Of a DNA stretch of 64,000 nt, positions 10,356 through 21,600 are shown one piece after another; position 1 is the first letter of the stretch, and each line of letters starts with the position of its first letter. A program made the position numbers and the translations under genes. Origin of the DNA: Durusdinium trenchii (taxonomy: Eukaryota > Sar > Dinophyceae > Suessiales > Symbiodiniaceae); contig CAXAMN010006502.1 in NCBI GenBank assembly GCA_963970005.1, positions 2,164 through 66,163 of the forward strand, in the 5' to 3' direction. The notes under the pieces were generated by a model that saw only the letters and a program-made list of their open reading frames with translations, had not been told where the DNA came from and searched no databases.

Positions 10356-13300
10356 GATGGTCTGACTGGAAGTGCATGGGGTGACTGGGCCAACTACACT
10401 GCGTCTCCTTTGCGCGCCTTCGAGAATGAGCTTGGCGTGCAGGTGCGCAGGTGATTTGCCAAACTGGGCAAGTGAGTATAGTTGAGTCGCATATTCAAGT
10501 CCAAACTGGACATGGAAAAAAACATCCGAATCCCTCTGTTGTGAGCCAGACCGACAGAGATGTTTGACATGTGTGGTTTCTGATCATTTCAAGTGGTCAG
10601 AATTGCCGTTTCCCAACATTTGGGCACCATAGAATGTCATGTTGCAGCCTTGTGTTCTAAAATTCCAGTTGTGTTCTGCAAAGAAAAAGTAAGAAACTCA
10701 ATGCATACAGTTTTAGGTGCATGCAAGAATCTACCTTTTTGGAGCAAGAATTGTTGTCCGGATGGAACCAAACAACAAGAACAACAACAAGAACAAGAAC
10801 AAGAACAACAACAACAACAACAACAACTTTCTTCTTCTCACGCACTCAGGGAGAGAGTAGCGCCGCCCTTCGGTCAATGCCTTGTTGACCGGACTCCAGG
10901 ATCATATGATCGGAGATCGTTTGGATGTCACAAGCAACTAAATTTATCACCTGACCTCGGGAAACGTGTAGAGTCAAGGTGAAAGCGACCTAAAGTCAGT
11001 GGCCCAAGGTTCCAGGGGCACTTCAACCATCCTCTAGCTACAAGTGATCAGCACCGGAAAAGAAAACCGGAAAAGCTATCACAGCACTTCAAAATTCGCT
11101 AAAGGAAAAACAGTCAGTCAAACAAATGACTTTTCCCCCCCCTCTCAGGAGCGGCTGCAGGTCCGCGCGGCAGCCGCAGGCTCACTCATCAGCAAGGGGC
11201 GCAGGTCCCGCAGCCAAGGCGCGGGTGATGGAGGCATCAGCGTCTTGCAGGCGCTGAAGTAATTCACCCAAGGCACTGTCCTCTTCCAATGGTTGGCTCG
11301 GGGCAACTTCCTGCACTGCATGAGATTGAGGCCAAGTGGCGGTATCACTCCTGGAACTATTCTCCAAGGCACGGCCCTCAGAATCATCTCTCAAAGGCAA
11401 ACCAAGCATGGGTCCAGGTGCATCCAAGTCCAAGCTAGGATGCGCAGCTGTCAGCCCCTCAAGAAAAGGCCGAGGCTCCCAAGACGCTTCCTCCTCAGGT
11501 GAGGCCGTGATGGCCTGGTCATGGGTGGGCGCAGGGCAAGTAGTTCCAAGCGTCTCATGACCTAGGTTCAAAGGGACGGAGGAAGGAGTCAATCCTTGCA
11601 TACCATCTGCTTCCGAGTCTTCCAAATCCAGGTCCTGACATGGCAGGGTCCAGAACAGGACACCTCGGGTGTGAAAGTACTCAGGGATGACCATGATTTC
11701 CTGAGGTCGTTCATTGTCATCACATAGCCACTTCTTTCCAGTAATGGGATCTAGCAAAAGAGCGCGAAAGTGCCCCTGAAGCGAATTCCCCAAATGAGCC
11801 ACCACTGCCACAACACGATGAGAGACCCAGCTGCGGGCCAGACCATCGCGAAGGAAGATCGGCAGCGAAAAGGGCTCCATGAACTCCACGTGATGAAAAT
11901 GACCTAACAGCCGAGTCGAGTCTATCAAACGATCCAAAAAGAAGACTTTCAAGCCCCCATGATGTGTGAACGCTGTTGCCATCGAATGGCACTCCAGCCA
12001 TGGAATCAGGAGATCGGGCAGGTCAATTTTTTCCGCATCTAGTTCGTAGAGGTGGACCAGCGCTACAGGCTGAAAATCACTGCCTGCTTCATAGCAGTGA
12101 CAGCCTTCTGAGTTCTCAAAGCGTCGCTCCCAAGCTTGAGAGATCTGGGTAGTACGACACCAAGCCAGGACCTCACTCACAAACTCGGCGATGTCCCTCT
12201 GTTCCCCAGAGGGTGTCCCCTGAAAGAGATCTGTCAAAGCCGGATGGCGATGCAGAGCAATTGTCTCATCCACCCTTGTGGATCGAAGCAGCCCCTGTGT
12301 GACGGTCCAAATGTGACCATAGGTATATTCATTGAAGGAGGCTGAGTGCACCAAGGTCCAAAGCAGGGATATCAAGCCCGCATTGGCGTAGCACCAGTTG
12401 GAGTCATTGGTGCAAGCCAAGTTGCACAGATCCTCCATCCATTTCCTCTTCATTTCCTCCCCCCTTGAGGTCGCAGGACCATCTGAATGTCTTGTGCCAG
12501 CTTGGACCTCTGGAGTCCATGTTGCTTCAGGCGTGCACCGATCAGATGCCACAGGGCTGATCCCGTCAACTGGCGTAAGAGGCTCGAGAGGGAATCGTTG
12601 CGCATGGATATCTGCAATTTCCAAGGAACGACCTCGCTCCGACTCTGCTGGGAGGCCATCGCGAAAAAGCGGACACAGTTGGTCGGTTCCAAGAATGCTT
12701 GCTGAAGGATGCCCAAGTGTGTCTCCATGCTGGACCAGGAGATGGGAGCCGTCTGACAGATGACCAGGCGCTTGTGCTGGTGGTGCCATATGAGATGCGG
12801 GAAGCTGGAGTCTTCCAGGATGGTCAGGCTCTTGATCGCCGCTTGCTTGGTGGAGTCGTCGGAAAGCTGGAGTTTGAGTTTCTGGAACCTGTTGGTCAAC
12901 TCGTTGATCACAGCCTGAATCAAGTAGGAGCGCAGGGGGATCATGGCTTGGTCGGCAGGAAGGTCGTGCCATTGCTTTGCTGTGCGAAGCAGGAGTGGCA
13001 AGACTCCGGAGTTCCCCTGTTGGAAGAACAGCGCAAACGAGTCCTGCATAGAGACCGAGTTGAGGGAGTCCTCGTGCCTGATCAGAAGTTGCCCCATCAA
13101 CCTGCATAATTTCATGACCTGACCACTCTCTTCGCTTCTCGTGGATGAGGTCGAGCTGCTGTGAGGAGAGGATGGCCTCTGATGTTTCCTCCGTGGCAGG
13201 GACTGAAGGGCCACTTCTCGCTTTTGGCGCTTCTCCTGAGGAAGGTCCTGCTCCAGCTCTTCCGGTGATGCGAGCATATTTAAGAATGCCAGGCCCACCT

Positions 13301-16300
13301 GACTCAGCCTGTCTCCTTCTTGAACTGCCATCACCTCGTCCATCCTGATGATCAGGGCGAAGCCACGTCAAAGCACACCCAAGGTTGAGGAGTGGTGCAC
13401 ACTTGTGTGTGAGAAGAGCCCACACACTGTCGTCCTCTAAGGCATAGTCCTTGAGAGTTGTATGGCACCAAGGGCATGGAAGTGGATCACACAAGGCAGG
13501 CCGTTGAGCCAAGAGAAAACGGTAGAGCACATGGAGAAGGAAGCCATTGTGGCCACTCTGAGATCGATGCTGTTGAAGAAGATGTTCAAACAGTTGAATG
13601 CTGGTCTCAAAGTTGCGAGAGCACAATGCACATGTGGTGCTGAGGATCTGGCTGTCGCGAAGAAGGAATTCCCAGGAGTTCTCGCCCGGACACTGAAGCC
13701 ATGGAGCAAGAGCAGGAACCTGTGCATGCAGAGCGGCATGGAGCTGGATCAACTTGTGCAGGGTGTCTGGAGAGATGGTCCAGGGAAGAATGAGCTTCCG
13801 ATGTCTGGGGTCCAGCAAGTATTGTAGCATGGCCAGTTGTCGATAAGCGGGACATCTGTGAGATCTTGGCTGAGGGATCCTGCATGGATTGCAAATGCAT
13901 GTCATCTTGGCCTCATCCACCAAATTGCTCATGAGATCTGCCTCTCTGTAGAATCCCCCGTGATGGCATTGAAGATGCCGTACCAAGTCGGCCGTTCGAG
14001 AGTAGGCTTGACCACAGAAGGAACACATCATGGTCAATTGGTGTCTCATAGCTGACTCACGGACGGCCTCCCCCCATTTGCCAGCCTGGATCAGGGGCAT
14101 GAAGTAGTCATCGCTGCGGAGAACCGTGCCAAGTTCCTGGTCACCGAGTGGATCCAGCTGATCACAAGACCCACGTTCAATGTGCCGTCTGAGTTCCCAG
14201 AGCTCCCCAAAATGGCTGCCACAATGGCGACACACCGTGGTCCCATGGATCGTGTCTCGAGAGCAACAGAACCGAGGATGATCATTTCGTAGATGTTGCT
14301 CAAGGGCTGCCCTGGTGGGGAAAAGATCAGCACAGTGAAGGCAGACATGGTCCTCTGGCGGCCGATCAGCTTGTCCAGGTTGGGCATGTGGTCGAGGTAC
14401 CTCAGTGGAGAATCGATGCCATTGGTGAATGACTGCAGCCTGAAGAAGGATCTTGCACTGGTGAGAGGTGCTATACTGAACCTGACAAACATCACACGGT
14501 GAACGTCGATTGGAACTCCACGTACGATATAACAGTTGACTCGTCAGTGCAATGTTGCCGTGGGCCAATTGAAGGTGATGAATCATGTCTGAGAACCGTG
14601 ATTGATGTTTACCACATAGGCAGCAGTGCGTGAGCATGTAGTTGCACAAATCCTGTGATTGTGTGAGCTCATGCAAACTTGGATCCTGCACCAAAGGAAC
14701 GATGCGGCGTTGAATCTGCTCCATTTCCATGTCAAGGACCTGAGTGCCATCAAACATGGGACAGTTGAGAAATTCAATATGGGTCCGAAGATTGGTCCAC
14801 GACCCAAATGTTTTGTCACAATGGCGACACTGAGGGAGGCCAGCAAGAGCGTCTCGTTGCAGCCTGAATGGAACTAGTCTAGCATGACTTCTACCATGGG
14901 TCGTTTGTTCATGACGAGCCAGGGTAGCAGCACTCGGGAAGTCACCAAGGCAGGTACGACACTGGAAGCGCAAGGTCAATGGTGGTGAGTACGCCTGAGA
15001 TGAGATCCACTGGTCCAGCTGAAGCAGCAAGTTTGCAGTTTCGTGAAACTGAATCTGATGTAAAATATCTGTGGAGTCAAGCGTGTGGAGACGTGCTTCC
15101 CTGCCTTCCAAAGTGCGGACACAAACCCGTCGGAGAAAAACAGCAGGTGGAGTAATCTGATGTATGGCATGAAAGTCAGCATGTGTACGATGTGTTTCAT
15201 GTGAGTGATCATGCATGAACATCCTCTGCTGCAACGTAAGTTGAGAAATGAGCTGTCTGAGCCCTGCGGCACTGCATCCAACCACATGTAGATTGTACAA
15301 AGTGGTTGTCCGAACCACTGAACTCCACAATGATTCTTTCTGCCTGGAGGTGAGTCCCTTTTTTGAACAGAACCATGTTCGAAGTCGACGGAACGCACGG
15401 AGCCCACACTGTAGTCGATGTTGGAGTGAACTGCTCTGCATTGTTTTGTAAGACAGCTTGATCCCCAAATACGGAACAACAGTGTGGAGAGCAACCAGAG
15501 CAGGCCCCATACCTGTGCGTGGAAAACAAAGATGCCAGCCTTGACTGGTTCGTTTGAGATGCCTGGCTTGTGCTTTCCTCTGCGCAATCCCCCGTAGTGT
15601 GACCATGGAAAAACATTTCTGAATGTTGATCTGAAGGTGGAAATCTTTCAGGATGTCCAGAAGTATCCCACAATTAGTAGTAAATTCGTTCAGATCATCC
15701 AAAGAAAAGAGGGTCTGATGCACCAAGAAGTCATCTGCATAGATGGTGATGTTCCGGGTGACCCAATTCCATGATGTGCACTCAGCCAGTTTGTTCAGAA
15801 TGAGCGTCGTGAGACAGCACCAGAGGAAAGGAGCAGCCTTGCAGCCCTGACGGACCCCTCTATACACTGGGACGGATGCGGAGAAGCCTTTGTGACTAAT
15901 GTCGTAGTGAGTCCCTCTATGCCATTCATATAACAGGTGTAAGCAATCAGGTCGTACCCCAAGAGCAGCCATACCCTGAAACAGGTGGCTTCTGGAAACA
16001 CTGTCAAAAGCTTTACTCAAGTCCAAGCTGAGAAGAGCACCACCTACAAGAGAGTGCCTGACCATTCCAGTTGCTTGCTTCTCCACAGGTCGTTGTGCAT
16101 GCCGCGCTAGTTGTGCCACCAGCAAGCAATGCTGCGTGGCTCTTGCAATAGCATCAGCTGTACCCCGAAACGGAAGGTATGCCAGCTGAGGCGTCGAACT
16201 GATTAGGGGAAGCACCGAGTGTCTTGCTTTCTCGCTAACAAGTCCAAGCACCACCTTACCAAACACGTCCTGGAGTGCTAAGGGCCTAAGATTCTTAGCA

Positions 16301-18546
16301 TCATTAGGGGGTTTACCAGGTTTGGGAAGTAAGAACAGGTGACCATTTTTCCACTCAACCGGGACAAACGGGGTAGGTTGGTTCCACCATTGCATGAGAA
16401 GGGGGAACAGCTTCTTAGCACACAGGGCTGGGCAGCTCAAGATGCTGAGCGATGCACACGTCCCGGGCGCATTGGCTTTCAACGACGCAAGCCTAGCAAA
16501 AGCCCTCTCAAGGTCTTCAGCACTGAATGGCACACCTGGGGCCCCCAGTGCCGGAAGCAGTGGGAGTGGAGCGTCATGCCAAGTTGCTTGAACAAAGCAT
16601 TTGATGTGCGTGAACTCTTCGAGTGGACTGAGAATCTGACCAGTTGCAGAACGAATCTGAACGCGGGCAGTCTTTTCTTTGGGGCTGACCTTCCGAACCA
16701 GTTGATGCAGTTTACTTAGATCCTGTCGATCTGCAGCCGCCCGTGCCTCGGACAGGAACTGATCGATACGACTCTGTCGAGCCTGAGTCGAGGCGGTCTT
16801 TTGTTCACGATGGAGGCACCGATGTTGGGTGATCCATTTCCAGTACTCGAACACCGAACCGAGACTAAGGCAACGAGGTGTGCGAATCAATCGATACAGC
16901 GCCCACTTCCGAGTCGCCAGACAAGTCACCTGCCCAAGATGGCAGAGTCTATCGGCCGTGGTCGAAAAGGAATGAACAAAAATGTCATTAAGGTCTTGGT
17001 GAAAGGATCGAAATTGGCCATTTTCGGGCCACTGAGTCCGTGTGAGGTGGGCAGAGGTCCTAGTCTGGAAGTCCGTCCATTCTTTCGTACCCTGGGACCT
17101 AGCAAGGCGGCCTCGTGTTCGATGTGCATAACTAATGCTGCTCAGGGCAGCACTGGACCAAGGCTTCCAAGTCAATGACAGTGAGCCAATCAGGGGATGA
17201 TGTCCCTGAGTGGAGGTGCCCAACAAGGGACAGCTCGGAATGGGTGCACATTGTTTAGCTTCATGGTCAAGCTGCTCGAGGCGCGTGCAGGCGAAGTCAA
17301 TCCTAGATCCAAGACCCTTAGGTCCATAGAAGGTGGCTGGGAGAGCCTGGGTCATCGTGTTGAGTGCACATAATCCATGTTGGACAAGTATCTCCAGCAG
17401 GCGTGCCTGATCCGTTTGGGCAGGTCCTTCACTGAGGACTCCGGCTCGACCTCTGAACTGTGTACTTCCTACGTTGGGTGTGTGCATGGGCAAGCTGGTG
17501 TTAAAGTCACCCAACAGAATCAGGTTGTTCCTAGTCGGAAGGGAGGAAAGACAATTATCCAAGGCACGAAAGACGTCAAGTCGGTGTGCAAGGTCTGGGG
17601 GTTTATTCTGATAGGTTTTCTGGTAGAAGTTCAGAACATCAAGTGGGCGGTCAAAGTGGATGCGGAGATGCAACAGTCGGCCATCCCAGAGACTTCGCCA
17701 TGAGATCTGATCCAAACATCACCAGGTCTTCCGAATAGCTAAAAGAACCCCAGTAGATTGTCGGGGAAGCCCCCCAACTGCAACAAAGTGCCAGGTATCG
17801 TCTGACCACTCCTTGCTTTCCTGCCAGCGGGTTTCTTGCAGTGCAAGGAGCTGTATGGGTTGTGGTCTGGCCCACAGGAGAATCTCGTCCAGCTTTGCTC
17901 GGCTCAAGCCACTGCAATTCCAGCTGAAGAAATGAAGGCGGTTCCTCAAGTCAATGCGTGGCTGGTGAGAGGAAGAAACCAGGGAAGGTGAGGTGGATTC
18001 ACGTTTCGGTTCAATGCGAGTACCAAGAGCTTTTGCATCGAACAATTTGCCACGAAACCATGCATACCCTTCGATTTGAGCTCTACGAACAGCTCGCTTG
18101 AAGCTGCGCTTGTGATTGGAGACTAGTTTATGGTCTTGTCTATTGGGCGTGATGCCATGCAACTTTTTCGTAGCTAGAGCATATGTGTGGGGTGTCCAGT
18201 CAGTTCGAGCTACTCCCGTGACATTCATGGCCGTGTCACAACCCTCACCTCTACTACGGGTCTTAGTAAATCTAGATCTAGCCGAAGGGATCCGCAGTCC
18301 ACCGACTTGGGACGGTGGTTCCAGGGACCAAGTGCGCAGCAAAAGGATGTGAATCAATCCCGCAACACGAATGTGCATCCAGGGCCGCTGTGATCTGATT
18401 CAGGGAGAAATCCACGAACCAGAAAGGTAGCAGCTCCGCTCAGCACAGTTCAGCGCGCTCGGCCGCCAGGGAGGCCGCTCATGTACGAGCTCCGCGGGAA
18501 TGAGTCGTCAGAGCAATCCCAAGTGCTCTTGGCTGGAAAGAGGCTT

Positions 18547-18587
<41 letters not shown>

Positions 18588-18631
18588 CCACAACCACAAC
18601 CACAACCACAACCACAACCACAACCACAACC

Positions 18632-18679
<48 letters not shown>

Positions 18680-21600
18680 CATACAGCACCGATCCCAAGT
18701 CTGCCACAGCCAACTAGCACTGCCGGGAGCTCGTTCGGACCGGAGGCACCGCTGGGCTTCTTCGACCCCTTCGGCTTGACCAAGGAGGGAGAGCGGAGAG
18801 CGGGATTCCACGCGCTTCCCCCGTGTGACGGACCGGGACGGATGTTGAGCAGCATTGACATCAAAACAGGAGCTCCGTTCGTAGCTTCTTGCTACTAGTA
18901 GCGATGCCAGGAGCCCCATTGGTAGCATCCTTGCTCCTAGTAAGGCCAGGAGTGGTCATCTCATCTTCCGAAATGAAAAAAACACCACTTAGATGGGGAA
19001 CCCCAATCGGACGGTCCCCCGCCAAAAAGACCGCGCCAAGCTTTGCGCGGCAGGACGGAGACGTGGAGGCCTTCAAGCGTCGCCGTGCCACCGAGTTGAA
19101 GAACGGCACCTGGGCGAGGAATGTGGCGTTTGTTGCGAGAAATCAATCGTAGATTCGACTCAGAAGATGAATAAAACTGTCCCACTTAGCTTGAACAAAC
19201 TCTTCATATGGCTTGTTTTATATATCAAGAGTTTGGATTAAGAGACATCGAAGACCTTCTACTAGTGGTTGGATCAATGGATTGTGAGATGTCAATCCAG
19301 GAGTCGATACAAGACAGGCACATATGAGACCATAGCTTTGTAATTGTACATATTCAACATGTATAGAGTATCCTGGCTGTCTATTCCAGTGAAGATGGTT
19401 GTAGAAACATGGGTTTTGCACAACCTACGAGGAACACAAGAACCAGAGAGCCATAGGCTTCTTGCCATATTTGTTTGTGCCACTCTTCGGATAGTCAAAT
19501 TCAGCACATGGCAGCTGTTTGTGTCGTGGACTCTTTTGTTGCTTCTGCGTTTGCGCTACCTTTACTTGCTGATCTGGGATAATTTTCTTCGTAAACCCTC
19601 CTTGTCGGTGCTAGTGACCTGGTGCTGTGGTGCAGTTTTCTCGCCCAGTCTGCTCGCTGGACGTGTGGCCTTTCGTCTCTGGTCGATTGGGGGGTTTTGG
19701 TCTCCACGTCTCCAGTTTCCAATGCTGTGTTTCAGTCCTTTTCATCGCTTTGTGCTCGAGGTTTTCCATGGTTTTCTGATTCATTGGACAAATGTGTGTC
19801 TGATTTGTCACATGCAGGCTGTTTTTGCATTTGGGATCGCACCATGTTTTTCGCATTTTAGAATGCTGTCGACCTTCTACATGAGTGCATGCTCGCCTGG
19901 CAGCTGATCCTGCCATGCAAGGTGTTCAGCTTCACATCGGAACCGGACCTTTTCAAGCCACTTTTGACTCCTACCTCCAGCCGGTTGGTGTGCGACCCCA
20001 TTTCATTCCTAACCGCATCAAAAGAACATGTAAGCATAACTAAGCACAAAAAGAACGCCCGATTTCATTAGCCCAAACCTTCCAGCCTGTTGCTTACCGG
20101 TCAGCTTTTGGTGAGTGTGATGTGTCGGATTCCACTCGCAAAAAAAAGGATGTGTTGAGATTCTGGTTGTGGAAAAAGTTGTTTTGATAGGTTTTGAACT
20201 TTGGTTCGGATTGATCGTTGGAGCGGCGCCACCCGTGGGTTCTTCGGGGGGCTACTTCCCACGCAAAAGCCACGTTCCTGATGCTGCTCGGTTCTTCTAT
20301 GGGGCTGCTTTCCGGCTGTCTTTCTCCCACACGGTTGTGATAGGGGACGAATCAAACGCTTCAACTGTTTGCTTTTTTTTAATGCATCGATTGTGGTCGT
20401 GGTGGTGCTTCTGGTGGCAAGGGCAAACCTTGAAAAGAGGCAACCAGTGAGGAGCAGGGAACAGGCAGATTCCAGCTGAATGCTTATATGTTTGTACTGA
20501 TCAGACATGTGTGGACATGTTATACTATACCTATGTGTTATATCCTTCAACTTGTAATACCTTTGCCATTCTGAGGCCGTGTGGCCATGTTGGCCACCAT
20601 GGGCTACATTGTCCCGGAATATTTCCGCTTCCCAGGAGCTCCACATTCTTGCTAGCTCAGTTGGGGGGTAGAAAGACAGCCGTGGTGAAGGTGAGGTGAA
20701 CAACACAGCTGCATAGTAGCCGTCCTATTTTCCTTTCAATCGATTTTGGACATGGGTGTATCCCAAAAATTGAGGGAACCCACAATGTATGTTCTTTGTC
20801 GACTGCGACTTTGGGCGCTGGAGGATACTGCTCCCCGACCGCTGGGGTCAAGTTCTCAGAGGTGCCCAATGGCTTGGCTGCATTGGGCAAGGCGAGGGCA
20901 GCGGCAGTCCCATATTTTCGGAGTTCTGCGAGATCAAGATGGTGTTTTTTGTTTTTAAAATAGGATGATCGTGGGTGGACATGAACAGTCCGGAGGAAGC
21001 ACAGATGGCTTTGTTCCTGTCCTGCTATGATATGTGTTTAATGTGAGAGATGTTTGGGGCCTATTTGGGGCTGGAGATCGATCACAATCGGATGTTTGAC
21101 TTTTAGATCCAGCTTGGAAAACAGATCCAGCTTGAGATGATTATTGTATTCACCTTTTTCGGAGCTTTTGGTCCACTCTGACGCAAACAAAAGCGGACAC
21201 AAGATTCGAATTAGGAATTGTATGTAATTGTGCTATATTTTAAAACTACTTAATGTTTTCGTATCCATGAATTGGGCACCCTCCAAGGGTCCGAGTGAAA
21301 ATCTCTTGAATCCGTTGATGTAAATATTTTAATTTGACTTAATTTACTTTGAATTTAACTTAATTCTAATAGCTTCTTGTTACTAGTAGTAAGGCACCTG
21401 TTACTACTAGTAAGGCACTTGTTCCTAGTAGCGTGGCACTTGTTACTACTAGATGCATGTATCGAGTTGAGCGCCGCCCACGAACGGACCCTGCGAACTT
21501 GGCCGATCGTACACGGTGCATCAATAGAGATGTTCGATGGGCTTGTGGACCTGCATGTACGTGGACCTACTGAGTGTCCCCTTTGCAACACTAACATGCT

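Larger units (their letters stand above)
10827..18400 (-). mobile_element. Non-LTR retrotransposon F4, near full length, antisense in an LHC intron
   Basis: About 7.5 kb on the minus strand. Order from its 5' end: EEP endonuclease, RT, a long run of C2H2 fingers, a 297-codon ORF, and a USP-like cysteine-protease ORF. The presumed 3' UTR is 10827-11181. AAC-type microsatellites lie at both edges (10769-10826 and 18546-18680). No target duplication could be resolved inside those repeats. Since it sits wholly within an intron and is antisense, the LHC gene could still be spliced. Confidence 0.85.

Noticed and set aside
11182-17715. One 2177-residue protein
   Set aside because: The frame is open throughout, but 12450-13343 is better explained by another frame, and the coding frame continues upstream of 17715 to 18378 past a TGA. 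I split it into three ORFs.
17719-17721. Selenocysteine codon
   Set aside because: No reason in the protein for Sec at this place; a simple nonsense mutation or readthrough is more likely.
18481-18928. Poly-Asn, poly-Thr, poly-Val and Cys/Gly-rich frames on both strands
   Set aside because: They are translations of the AAC/ACCACA/GACAAC microsatellite.
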